Of a DNA stretch of 52,773 bases, positions 1 through 7,151 are shown piece after piece. The stretch's first letter is position 1. The number at the start of each line of letters is the position of its first letter. The translations under genes and the position numbers were made by a program. The notes below the pieces were generated by a model, which worked only from the letters and a program-made list of their open reading frames with translations, did not search any database and was not told the origin of the DNA. This stretch comes from Kmv42 sp040757455 (GTDB lineage: Bacteria; Nitrospirota; Thermodesulfovibrionia; Thermodesulfovibrionales; SM23-35), in NCBI GenBank assembly GCA_040757455.1, contig JBFLXE010000001.1, positions 1 to 52,773 of the forward strand, given 5' to 3'.

Positions 1-20
1 GCTTATTTTCTGTGAGATAA

Positions 21-410
21 TTATGTAATGTAACTGCTGCTTTCATATCGCTTGCTTTTATTTTTTCTTGTGTCGCCCCTTATTCCCTGAAAATATTGTC
101 TGTTATTGAACAGCCTTTCCTTATTATATTCATTCACCACCTGATTAACAATCCGTCTTGCAATCTCAAAGGCTGCTGCAATTCTTATAATCTTGACATC
201 CCCCAGTCCTTTAATCTCTAAAAACTTCTCAAGTGGCTGATTGGCCATCCCTTTAAAGGAGCCGAATTTATCGAGGATTTCATATGCAACTTTTTCAGCT
301 GGTTTGCCTTTTGTACCGGTAGAGATCAGAATTGACAATAATTCAGCATCTGTTAAAAATTCAGCGCCAAGTTCTCTTAACTTGCCACCAGGATGTGTCC
401 AAGTTTTCAT
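21..410 (-). pseudogene. RadC-like N-terminal (UPF0758) fragment, apparently broken
   Basis: The first ~95 residues read like the N-terminal helix-hairpin-helix half of RadC: LTDAELLSILISTGTKGKPA followed by FLEIKGLGDVKIIRIAAAFE. The C-terminal JAB-type metalloprotease half (HxH..D motif) is absent. After ...VVNEYNKERLFNN the frame runs into basic, low-quality sequence and stops. The +1 frame over the same DNA gives a more protein-like stretch (TDNIFRE, stop, GATQEKIKASDMKAA) that continues to the window edge, so a frameshift plus a stop is likely. It lies 19 bp downstream of the 70-residue gene on the same strand. It could instead be a RadC-N domain fused to something other than JAB. The coding remnant is clear; the function is not. 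Confidence 0.55.
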
Positions 411-429
411 AAAATTTTTACAGGTTCAC

Positions 430-642
430 CTATATCTTCAGTTTTCGTCTCCTGTAACCGACGGCGATAAAGTCATTCTCTTCCCGATCTTTAATTTTCT
501 TTAGTCCTAATCTGAGCAGTATCTCTCTTTCCTCCGGGTCCCTCTTAGTTGTCTTTTTATACCGTTTTAATCCCATAGCATCTATCTGGAGGAGAACCTC
601 AACGGGTGATATTTCTTCATATGCTTTTATTCTTTTTCTCAC
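430..642 (-). CDS. Small basic protein of unknown function, partner of nucleotidyltransferase-fold gene
   Basis: This 70-residue protein is rich in Lys, Arg and Glu and has no membrane segment or cysteine. I do not recognise the family. Its start overlaps the stop of the upstream nucleotidyltransferase-fold gene by 4 bp (ATGA type), so the two are probably translationally coupled. The N-terminus (EEISPVEVLLQIDAMGLKRY) looks helical and the C-terminus (IAVGYRRRKLKI) strongly basic. A two-gene unit of a nucleotidyltransferase-fold protein and a small basic partner recalls MNT/HEPN or AbiE toxin-antitoxin layouts, but no HEPN RxxxxH motif is visible, so that comparison rests on layout only. Confidence 0.6.
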   Translation of the reverse strand: MRKRIKAYEEISPVEVLLQIDAMGLKRYKKTTKRDPEEREILLRLGLKKIKDREENDFIAVGYRRRKLKI

Positions 643-1217
643 CGTTTCTCTTCCCTGTTCTTCACTTTGAGAAGCTCCGCTAAGACGTTATTTTCCGGCA
701 ACACGGCCTTCTTTTCAAGGTACTGCCAATCGAGTTCCTTCCCGTATCGCACAATCATGAGTTCGACCATTTCACAGTCAATTTCCGATTTCCAGTGTTT
801 GCAGGCATTCAACCGGTCTATGATCAGGTCTTCAACTCCGATGATCCTGCACCGAAGTTCGTCTCCAAGCTCAACAATCTCAACAGGCGAATCTTCTCCA
901 ACAAGCATCGATGCAGGCACTTCTATTGCCATCTTCAGATCTTCACTTACCCAATATCTTCCCCGCTTGATGAATCCGACATCCTTCAAAACCCCGTCCA
1001 ATGATTCCCGATCGGAATATGCCAGGTCTATATCGGCAGTGAAATAGACCTCCCGGGAATAATATGATAATGCACATCCTCCGATAACCGTAGGCACATC
1101 CTTTCCCTGTTCCTCAAGAAGCTTTGATAGCAATCCAACCATGAGTAACTGCCTCTTCAGTGGCGATTCCGTCTGCCGGATCTTTTCGAGTATTTCTTCA
1201 GTATTCATGAGTTTCAT
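639..1217 (-). CDS. Predicted nucleotidyltransferase-fold protein (DUF6036/AbiEii-like)
   Basis: This protein of about 192 residues carries the signature of the polymerase-beta-type nucleotidyltransferase fold: VIGGCALSYYSRE (the GG..A turn, residues ~44-56) followed by TADIDLAYSD, with the DxD pair at D62/D64. Later DLIIDRLNACKHW matches the alpha-helical region seen in DUF6036/AbiEii-like proteins. Starts are possible at TTG 1226, ATG 1217 and ATG 1208; I chose 1217 because GGGTAAG precedes it. It overlaps the 70-residue gene by 4 bp. Such proteins include AbiEii-type toxins, MNT-type antitoxins and uncharacterised stand-alone enzymes; the sequence does not say which. Confidence 0.65.
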   Translation of the reverse strand: MKLMNTEEILEKIRQTESPLKRQLLMVGLLSKLLEEQGKDVPTVIGGCALSYYSREVYFTADIDLAYSDRESLDGVLKDVGFIKRGRYWVSEDLKMAIEVPASMLVGEDSPVEIVELGDELRCRIIGVEDLIIDRLNACKHWKSEIDCEMVELMIVRYGKELDWQYLEKKAVLPENNVLAELLKVKNREEKR

Positions 1218-1476
1218 CTTACCCAATTCGTTCGATAACTACAAGTAATGTTGTGGGTAATATAAATGGAGAGAGAAAAAAGTGCTTTAGCGGACTGTTA
1301 TCAACACTTGATAAACCTAATACACCGCTGTTTTTATCGAAAATATATTTCTTATCAGCCAATTAGAGAAGAAATTTAACGTTCTTTTCATCATCGTGTA
1401 ACATTCTTTTGATAAGTTTTCTTAAAGTGGAAATATCAGAAGCAAAAATTCTTTTGTAAGTATGAACGGAGTAAAA

Positions 1477-1638
1477 ATGAACAGAGATGAAACGACGTGT
1501 CCTTACAATGGTGTCGATGTATGTATGGCATCATTGTCATCGATGACAATCGATAGTAAGAAAAAGGCAAGTTGCTGCTGCACAGAAGATTTTGACAATT
1601 GCCCAATTTTTTTATCAAAGGTTCTCCGGAAGGCCTGA
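1477..1638 (+). CDS. Small Cys-rich protein (53 aa), first of a pair
   Basis: This short gene starts at ATG 1477, five bases after GGAG (1468-1471), and encodes 53 residues. Cysteines fall in a patterned way: TTCPYNGVDVCMASLSSM, then ASCCCTEDFDNCPIFLSKVL. From memory this CPY..CMASL...CC..DFDNCPIFL pattern recurs in short uncharacterised proteins of Geobacter- and Nitrospirota-type genomes, suggesting a metal or Fe-S site; I cannot confirm that here. An in-frame ATG at 1462 lacks a ribosome site. The stop overlaps the next small gene's start by one base (TGATG). The opposite-strand reading frame over the same DNA has no family pattern. Confidence 0.7.
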   Translation: MNRDETTCPYNGVDVCMASLSSMTIDSKKKASCCCTEDFDNCPIFLSKVLRKA

Positions 1639-1775
1639 TGCGAATATCTGATCAAGGAGTGAAATGCCCGCATATCATAAAAATAACCTTTGCGTGCAAG
1701 GCAAAAGAAAAGCTATATTTTCCGAGCTCTTTTCAGCTTCAGGAATATTGCAAAAAGAAAGAATCCTTTTTATGA
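1638..1775 (+). CDS. Small Cys-containing protein (45 aa), second of a pair
   Basis: It is translationally coupled to the preceding small gene through TGATG and encodes 45 residues. Visible pattern: KCPHIIKITFACKAKEK, then LYFPSSFQLQEYCKKK. The arrangement C..//..CKA....Y.PS.FQLQEYC resembles short proteins I recall beside the first gene's relatives. Those usually continue to a further Cys-Pro motif, which this copy lacks because it stops after KKKESFL. It may therefore be slightly truncated. No membrane segment. Function unknown; the paired cysteines suggest metal binding. Confidence 0.6.
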   Translation: MRISDQGVKCPHIIKITFACKAKEKLYFPSSFQLQEYCKKKESFL

Positions 1776-1812
1776 GGTGAGCAATGGAGGAGGTTAGAAA
1801 AAGATATGAAAA

Positions 1813-1852
1813 TGTAACATAAAATTAATAAAATTGTAACACAACCGTAACA
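1813..1852 (+). promoter_or_regulatory. Pho box: TGTAACA repeats on an 11-bp phase
   Basis: TGTAACA occurs at 1813-1819 and 1835-1841 and CGTAACA at 1846-1852. The gaps are 22 and 11 bp, so all lie on one face of the helix, and the missing register at 1824 holds a degenerate ATTAATA. PhoB-family activators bind 7-bp direct repeats spaced 11 bp apart. The site ends about 97 bp before pstS, and an AT-rich TATTTT follows near 1863 as a possible -10. No phoB or phoR gene is in the window. Confidence 0.7.
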
Positions 1853-1948
1853 ATTTTAGTTTATTTTAAAGCCAGAGAATGTATGCTTTTTTCGTGACGA
1901 AATAGGTTTTTCAGGTTGGAAAAATGTTTCCTGAAGAGGAGGAAAATA

Positions 1949-2761
1949 ATGAAAAAATTTCTAGCAATTTTGATAGCTACTATCGCTGTGTACTCCTTAT
2001 CAGCATTTTCATACGGTGCTGATGTAAGGATTGACGGTTCCACCACCGTCCTGCCTGTTGCACAAAAGGCGGCGGAGGTATTCATGAAGAAGAACCCTGG
2101 TGTAAAGATATATGTCTCAGGAAGCGGTTCAGGAACAGGAATTAAGGCGCTTATGGATGGTACAACCGATATTGCAACAAGCTCAAGGGAGGCAAAGGAT
2201 AAAGAGATAGCCGTAGCCAAAGGGAAAGGCGTTAACCTGACTTCGCACAAAGTTGCTCTCGACGGAATAGTGCCGGTTATCCACCCTTCTATGAAGATCG
2301 AAAATGTTACGCTTGAACAGCTCAGAGATATTTATAACGGCAAGATTAAGAGCTGGAAAGGAATCGGAGGTCCGGACAGACCCATCTCGGTGGTATCGCG
2401 GGATACGAGTTCAGGCACTTATGAGGTCTGGGAATCAAAAGTCCTGAAGGGGGACAGGGTCAGAGCCGATGCCTTGCTGGTTGCCTCCAATGGGCAGGCT
2501 GTTCAGACCATTGCAAAAAACAGGTATGCCATTGGCTATATAGGAATCGGCTATGTTGATAGGTCAATAAGGGTCCTTAAAGTTAACGGTAAAACACCAA
2601 CTCCACAAAGTGTGCGTGATAGCTCATGGCCAATTTCGAGGCCTCTTTACATGTACACGAACGGAAAGCCAGTCGGCGTCATCAAGAAGTTTATCGATTT
2701 TGTTCTATCCCCGGAGGGTCAGAAAATAGTCGAAGAAGTCAAATATGTAAGTATAAAATAA
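1949..2761 (+). CDS. pstS: Phosphate ABC transporter substrate-binding protein PstS
   Basis: Periplasmic phosphate-binding component of the high-affinity Pst importer (270 residues). ATG 1949 is chosen because AGAGGAGGAAAATA precedes it and it opens a clean signal peptide (MKKFLAILIATIAVYSLSA, cleavage near FSYGA). The mature protein starts with the PstS pattern RIDGSTTVLPVAQKAAE. It also shows the anion-loop motif SGSGSGTGIKALMDGTTDIA and SRDTSSGTYEVW. The length is typical of the short PBP-like-2 class of PstS. It is first in pstSCAB-phoU-phoU, behind a Pho box, and 252 bp with a stem-loop and a repeat separate it from pstC, which often lets pstS be expressed above the membrane genes. Confidence 0.95.
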   Translation: MKKFLAILIATIAVYSLSAFSYGADVRIDGSTTVLPVAQKAAEVFMKKNPGVKIYVSGSGSGTGIKALMDGTTDIATSSREAKDKEIAVAKGKGVNLTSHKVALDGIVPVIHPSMKIENVTLEQLRDIYNGKIKSWKGIGGPDRPISVVSRDTSSGTYEVWESKVLKGDRVRADALLVASNGQAVQTIAKNRYAIGYIGIGYVDRSIRVLKVNGKTPTPQSVRDSSWPISRPLYMYTNGKPVGVIKKFIDFVLSPEGQKIVEEVKYVSIK

Positions 2762-2793
2762 TTTAGGATAGGCAAAGGAATTAATTTACGAAC

Positions 2794-2818
2794 GGAAAGA
2801 ACCACCCGGTTCCTTTCC
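2794..2818 (+). other. Stem-loop directly after pstS
   Basis: GGAAAGAACC (2794-2803) pairs with GGTTCCTTTCC (2808-2818), giving a ten-base-pair stem with one bulged base and a short loop. There is no T-tract, so this is not a standard intrinsic terminator. It is more likely a 3'-end stabiliser or attenuator that lowers pstCAB relative to pstS; this role is inferred from its position. Confidence 0.5.
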
Positions 2819-2857
2819 ATGTTAATGTCTGTATATAAACAGTTAAGATAATCCGTC

Positions 2858-2968
2858 GTCATTCCCCGACTCGATCGGGGAATCCATGGTTCGACAAGCT
2901 CACCATGACAATTGTCACCCTGAGCCTGTCGAAGGGTGGTGGATTATCCGGTCAAGCCGGATAATGAC
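2858..2968. repeat. Composite palindromic (REP/MITE-like) repeat between pstS and pstC
   Basis: The element is bounded by GTCATT (2858-2863) and its complement AATGAC (2963-2968). Inside are CCCCGACTCGATCGGGG (~2864-2880), an imperfect inverted pair (TTCGACAAGCTCACC against ACCCTGAGCCTGTCGAA, ~2888-2936) and TTATCCGG-TCAAG-CCGGATAA (2944-2964). The TTCGACA..GCTCA / TGAGCCTGTCGAA core is, from memory, a common interspersed repeat in environmental genomes. It has no coding potential I would trust, although an open frame crosses it. Confidence 0.65.
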
Positions 2969-3013
2969 AAAATACGACGTTAGAAGCAGACTCTATTTAA
3001 AGAAGAGGGACTA

Positions 3014-4006
3014 TTGGCATTACGCTGGCAGACAAAAGAAAAGGCCATTGAGATCATTGTCAGCTCTGTCGGTCTCGTCTCGGTTATCGTTCTTTTCCTC
3101 ATCGGCTTCTTTCTTTTTAAAGAGGCATTTTATATCTTTTATAAGGCAGGAGTAACAAAAGTCATTTTTGGCGCTGACTGGTATCCCACATATGAACCGC
3201 CGGGTTTCGGAATGTTACCGCTCATTGCGGGTACCCTGGCAGTTACCATCCTTACCGCAGTTATGGCTATACCTTTAGGATTGGCAACCGCAATATATGT
3301 AGCGGAGATTGCGCATCACAGAATAAAAGAAATACTGAAACCCCTCATAGAGATGCTCGCGAGTTTCCCGTCTGTTGTTCTCGGTTTTTTTGGTATGGTG
3401 GTCATCGCACCCATCCTTTCAAACTGGTTGTCGCCCATCATTTCCGAACAACTCCCGGAGTTCCTGCGAAGCACAAACTTGCCTTTCATCTCGACCACTC
3501 TGGCTGATTTGGCATACGACAAATTTTTTATAGCCTCAGGACTCAATATTTCGACTGCCGCTCTGATGTTAACTGTAAGGGCTATTCCTGTCATATCCAG
3601 TATCGCAGAGGACGCTCTGACTGCTGTCCCCCGCACGTACCGGGAGGCTTCGTACTCTCTGGGTGCGAGTAAATGGCAGACAATATGGAGGGTGGTCATT
3701 CCGGCCTCTGTATCGGGTTTGAGTGTCGCCGTTATCCTTGGTATCGGGACAATAGTCGGTGAGACAATGATCGTATTGATGGTGGCAGGAGGTGCTGCAG
3801 TGATTCCCCACTGGATATTCGATCCAGCCAGACCGATGCCGGCAGCAATAGCTGCAGAAATGGCCGAAGCGCCCTACCGGAGTCTTCATTACCATGCGCT
3901 CTTCGGTGTCGGAGCGATTCTCTTTCTCATTACCTTTTTATTGAGCCTTGTCTCTGATATGGTATCCCGGAAATATCGCGCGGTTAGAATCGGGGAAAAG
4001 ATATGA
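3014..4006 (+). CDS. pstC: Phosphate ABC transporter permease PstC
   Basis: Inner-membrane permease of the Pst phosphate importer, 330 residues with about six hydrophobic helices. It shows the binding-protein-dependent transport signature AVPRTYREASYSLGASKWQT (the EAA loop that docks on PstB) and GIGTIVGETMIVLMVAGGAA. The start is taken as TTG 3014 after GAGGGA; no ATG is available in frame upstream, and the residues that follow match the usual short cytoplasmic N-terminus before the first helix at ~12-35. It overlaps pstA by 4 bp (ATGA). Confidence 0.9.
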   Translation: MALRWQTKEKAIEIIVSSVGLVSVIVLFLIGFFLFKEAFYIFYKAGVTKVIFGADWYPTYEPPGFGMLPLIAGTLAVTILTAVMAIPLGLATAIYVAEIAHHRIKEILKPLIEMLASFPSVVLGFFGMVVIAPILSNWLSPIISEQLPEFLRSTNLPFISTTLADLAYDKFFIASGLNISTAALMLTVRAIPVISSIAEDALTAVPRTYREASYSLGASKWQTIWRVVIPASVSGLSVAVILGIGTIVGETMIVLMVAGGAAVIPHWIFDPARPMPAAIAAEMAEAPYRSLHYHALFGVGAILFLITFLLSLVSDMVSRKYRAVRIGEKI

Positions 4007-4905
4007 TAGAGGGCGTATCTAAGAATCGCGCGCCATCTGATTTGATCCGGGGGAAGAAAGTAAATCTCAAGGAAGGTTTTTTCCTCTCCCTTGTCAGAGT
4101 TCTCGGTTTTACAGGGGCAATAATTTTAATCATAATATTGTTTTTCGTAACATATAATGGCGTTGGTATTTTGAGCTGGCAATTCATCACACAGCCACCC
4201 GTGGATGCCATGACAAAGGGTGGTATCTTCCCGGTTATTGTCGGTACAGTGCTGCTGACAGCAATATGTATGATTGTCGTAATACCTATAGGCGTCATCA
4301 CCGCAATCTTTCTGGCCGAATATTCAAAGCCGGGGATAATTCTCAAAATGGTGATGATGTCAATATACACTCTTGCAGGCGTCCCCTCCGTGGTTTTCGG
4401 GCTCTTTGGATTGACCGTCTTTGTTGTCGCATTTAATTTCGGCATGAGCCTCCTGGCAGGTTCGTTAACACTCGCGGTCATGGTCCTTCCTTATATCATT
4501 TCGACCTCTGAAGAAGCTATTAAGGCAGTGCCTTACAGTTTCAAGGAAGCATCACTCGCCTGCGGTGCAACTAAGTGGCAGACTATAAGAAAGGTAGTTC
4601 TTCCCACTGCGATACCAGGAATCCTTACGGGATCAATACTTGGCACGGCAAAGGTTTCCGGCGAGACAGCACCGATAATGTTCACTGCTGCCGCTTTCTT
4701 TGCACCCGGCGTGCCGAGGTCTGTGTTTGAGCCTGTGATGGCCCTGCCATATCATATTTATGTCCTGGCCACCGCCGGCACGCACATCGAGGAGACAAGA
4801 CCCATACAATACGGGACGGCCCTTACACTGGTCGTTCTGGTCCTGGGCATGAATCTCCTCGGCATTATTCTCCGATCCCGCCAGAGAAAGAAAAAGGCAT
4901 GGTAG
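4003..4905 (+). CDS. pstA: Phosphate ABC transporter permease PstA
   Basis: Second permease subunit of the Pst system (300 residues, about six membrane helices). Diagnostic stretches are YTLAGVPSVVFGLFGLTVF and the EAA loop AVPYSFKEASLACGATKWQT, followed by GSILGTAKVSGETAPIMFTA. ATG 4003 overlaps the pstC stop and its own 3' end overlaps pstB by 7 bp, so the permease and ATPase genes are tightly coupled. Length and motif order match standard PstA. Confidence 0.93.
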   Translation: MIEGVSKNRAPSDLIRGKKVNLKEGFFLSLVRVLGFTGAIILIIILFFVTYNGVGILSWQFITQPPVDAMTKGGIFPVIVGTVLLTAICMIVVIPIGVITAIFLAEYSKPGIILKMVMMSIYTLAGVPSVVFGLFGLTVFVVAFNFGMSLLAGSLTLAVMVLPYIISTSEEAIKAVPYSFKEASLACGATKWQTIRKVVLPTAIPGILTGSILGTAKVSGETAPIMFTAAAFFAPGVPRSVFEPVMALPYHIYVLATAGTHIEETRPIQYGTALTLVVLVLGMNLLGIILRSRQRKKKAW

Positions 4906-5663
4906 ACGGCGAGAAGATATTTGAGATAAGAGATTTCTGTGTGTATTATGGCGACTTCAAGGCTGTGAGCAATATCAATCTTGATATAGAGGCAAATAAA
5001 ATTACGGCGATCATCGGCCCCTCAGGGTGCGGCAAATCAACACTCCTCAGAGCCCTTAACAGGATGAACGACCTAATTATCATTTCAAGAACAGAGGGAA
5101 AGATTCTCTTTAAGGGAGTGGATATCTATGATAAAAATACCGATGTCATCGAATTAAGAAAGAAGGTCGGCATGGTCTTCCAGAAACCCAACCCTTTCCC
5201 GAGTTCTGTCTATGAAAACGTTGCCTATGGGCCACGAATCAGGGGAGTGAAAAAGAAGAGCAAGCTGGATGAGATCGTCGAAAATGCGCTCATACGGGCG
5301 GACCTGTGGAAAGAGGTCAGTGACAAATTGCATGAGTCAGGTCTCAGCCTCTCAGGCGGTCAGATGCAGAGGCTTTGCATTGCAAGATCTCTTGCGCAGG
5401 AGCCGGAGGTCCTTCTTTTCGATGAGCCAACGTCGGCTCTCGATCCAATATCGACTTCCAACATAGAAAATTTGCTCCAGGAATTACAGAAGGCAATTAC
5501 TATAGTAATAGTTACTCATAATATGCAGCAGGCCGCCCGTATATCTGACTATACAGCATTCATGTACCTCGGAGAATTGATCGAATTCGGAGACACTGAT
5601 ACAATATTTGTTAATCCTCTCAACAAGCTGACCGAGGAATATATTACCGGAAGGTTCGGATAA
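4899..5663 (+). CDS. pstB: Phosphate ABC transporter ATPase PstB
   Basis: Cytoplasmic ATPase that powers PstCA (254 residues). Walker A is GPSGCGKST (residues 40-48), the Q-loop is MVFQKPNPFPSSVYENVAYG (the PNPFP signature typical of PstB), the ABC signature is LSGGQMQRLC, Walker B is VLLFDEPTSALD and the H-loop is VIVTHNMQQA. It overlaps pstA, and its stop overlaps the phoU start (TAATG). PstB and PhoU together with a sensor kinase normally report phosphate status; that kinase is not in the window. Confidence 0.96.
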   Translation: MVDGEKIFEIRDFCVYYGDFKAVSNINLDIEANKITAIIGPSGCGKSTLLRALNRMNDLIIISRTEGKILFKGVDIYDKNTDVIELRKKVGMVFQKPNPFPSSVYENVAYGPRIRGVKKKSKLDEIVENALIRADLWKEVSDKLHESGLSLSGGQMQRLCIARSLAQEPEVLLFDEPTSALDPISTSNIENLLQELQKAITIVIVTHNMQQAARISDYTAFMYLGELIEFGDTDTIFVNPLNKLTEEYITGRFG

Positions 5664-6328
5664 TGGCCATCTTCGATGAAGAATTAAATGCGTTGAGGGA
5701 AAACGTGCTTAAACTCGGCTCAATGGTTGAGGACGCAATACGTGACTCCGTAAGATCCCTCGTGGAAAGAGATAGCGACCTGGCTAAAGAGGTAATCAAA
5801 AGGGATCATCTGATTAATGCTCTTGAGGTGAAGATAGACGAGGAGTGTGTGAGGCTGATTGCCATCCGCCAGCCAATGGCAAGAGATCTCAGGCTGATAA
5901 CTACTGCCATGAAGATCACGACTGACCTGGAAAGAATGGGTGACCTGGCTGTCAATATCGCGGAAAGGGCGATCGAGTTGAACGAAGAACCTTTGTTAAA
6001 GCCTTTTGTTAACATTCCCAAAATGGCAGACATAACTCAAGGGATGGTGAGAGATGCTCTCGACGCGTTTGTAACGGGCTGTTCTGTCTTACCTTATGAG
6101 GTAATAAAAAAGGACGACGAAGTGGATGATCTGACTGTCAGAAATTTTGAAGAATTATTGGCCCTCATGATTCAGGATCCAAAAATTATTCCTTTGGCAG
6201 TGAAAAGAACTTATGTCGCCAAATACCTCGAGAGAATCGCCGACCATGCGACTAACATCGCCGAAATGATTATTTATATGTGCAAGGGAAAGATGATCAG
6301 GCATACTTCTATTATCGAAGACAAATGA
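5663..6328 (+). CDS. phoU: Phosphate transport regulator PhoU (first copy)
   Basis: All-helical regulator of Pst transport and Pho signalling, 221 residues. It contains the duplicated three-helix PhoU repeat with metal-binding acidic patches; the family motifs are RQPMARDLRLITTAMKITTD followed by LERMGDLAVNIAERA and, in the second half, TYVAKYLERIADHATNIAEM. It is coupled to pstB through TAATG. A second copy follows 84 bp downstream, with closely similar sequence over its full length. Confidence 0.95.
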   Translation: MAIFDEELNALRENVLKLGSMVEDAIRDSVRSLVERDSDLAKEVIKRDHLINALEVKIDEECVRLIAIRQPMARDLRLITTAMKITTDLERMGDLAVNIAERAIELNEEPLLKPFVNIPKMADITQGMVRDALDAFVTGCSVLPYEVIKKDDEVDDLTVRNFEELLALMIQDPKIIPLAVKRTYVAKYLERIADHATNIAEMIIYMCKGKMIRHTSIIEDK

Positions 6329-6343
6329 AAAAAGGCGGGGCTT

Positions 6344-6399
6344 AAACTCAAAATCAAATATCAAATATCGGCTTCGGAATTTTGAAATCCGCATATCCG
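6344..6399. repeat. Heptamer-periodic repeat between the two phoU genes
   Basis: The spacer can be read as consecutive 7-bp units: AAACTCA, AAATCAA, ATATCAA, ATATCGG, CTTCGGA, ATTTTGA, AATCCGC, ATATCCG. The first half and the reverse complement of the second half share the same ATC-centred unit, so the block is a degenerate inverted array of heptamers. The same periodicity occurs at 38911-38983 and inside recJ. Confidence 0.5.
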
Positions 6400-6412
6400 C
6401 TTGAAAAGGTTT

Positions 6413-7081
6413 ATGGCTATATTTGACAAAGAGCTGGCAGCATTGAAGGAACGCGTCCTCAGACTCGGGTCGATGGTAGAAATGGCAGTGAAGAATTCTG
6501 TGCACTCACTTGTCGAGCGAGACAGCACTCTGGCTGAAGACGTAATCAAGAAAGATTATCTCATCAATGCACTTGACGTCGAGATCAATGAAGAATGCAT
6601 AAGACTCATTGCCCTGAGACAACCCAAGGCAGGCGATCTCAGATTCATTATAACAACCATGAAAATCACGACAGACCTCGAAAGAATCGGTGATCTGGCT
6701 GTTAACATTGCAGAAAGGGCGTTAGAATTAAATCAGGAACCTCAACTTAAGCCCTATATAGATATTCCACGAATGGCAGAGATCTCGGAAAGCATGGTAA
6801 AAGACGCTCTTGATGCGTTCGTCAGAGGTTGCATAAAACTGCCGCATGAAGTTGTGAAAAAAGAAACCGAAGTGGACAATCTAACCGTGCAGGTCTTTAA
6901 TGAGTTACTCTTTTACATGATTCAGGATCCCCGGTTGGTAACGAGGGCGATGAGAATTACATACGTAGCAAAATATCTGGAACGCATTGCAGATCATGCC
7001 ACGAATATAGCGGAGATGGTTTTTTATCTCTGCAAAGGCAAGCTCATAAGGCATATGGCTCTTCCCGAAATGGATACATAG
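6413..7081 (+). CDS. phoU: PhoU-family phosphate regulator (second copy)
   Basis: Second PhoU, 222 residues. ATG 6413 after AAAGG is chosen over the upstream TTG 6401 because it gives MAIFDKELAALKERV, matching the start of the first copy (MAIFDEELNALRENV). The same double PhoU repeat is present: ALRQPKAGDLRFIITTMKIT, LERIGDLAVNIAERA, and TYVAKYLERIADHATNIAEM. The two copies look like a tandem duplication that has since diverged. Paired PhoU proteins may form heteromers or split transport and signalling roles; that is inference. Confidence 0.93.
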   Translation: MAIFDKELAALKERVLRLGSMVEMAVKNSVHSLVERDSTLAEDVIKKDYLINALDVEINEECIRLIALRQPKAGDLRFIITTMKITTDLERIGDLAVNIAERALELNQEPQLKPYIDIPRMAEISESMVKDALDAFVRGCIKLPHEVVKKETEVDNLTVQVFNELLFYMIQDPRLVTRAMRITYVAKYLERIADHATNIAEMVFYLCKGKLIRHMALPEMDT

Positions 7082-7113
7082 ACTGAAATTCACCATCTGC
7101 GGGCACTTTTTTC

Positions 7114-7143
7114 TTGACAAAACATCCTCCTTTAAGGTAAAAA
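7114..7143 (+). promoter_or_regulatory. Possible sigma-70 promoter of the transglycosylase gene
   Basis: A perfect TTGACA -35 (7114-7119) stands 18 bp before TAAAAA (7138-7143), a weak -10. Transcription would begin close to ATG 7152, giving little or no leader. The weak -10 keeps confidence low. Confidence 0.3.
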
Positions 7144-7151
7144 AATCGCCG

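Noticed and set aside
1436..1618. Cys-rich open frame on the minus strand
   Set aside because: It is antisense to the 53-residue gene, has no ribosome site and its cysteines mirror the plus-strand codons.
1636..1662. TGA at the end of the first small gene read as selenocysteine
   Set aside because: The read-through adds only eight residues before another stop, no SECIS-like hairpin follows, and the TGATG overlap explains the codon.
2886..3155. 89-residue open frame through the pstS-pstC spacer
   Set aside because: Its first third is translated palindromic repeat and the rest overlaps pstC in another frame.
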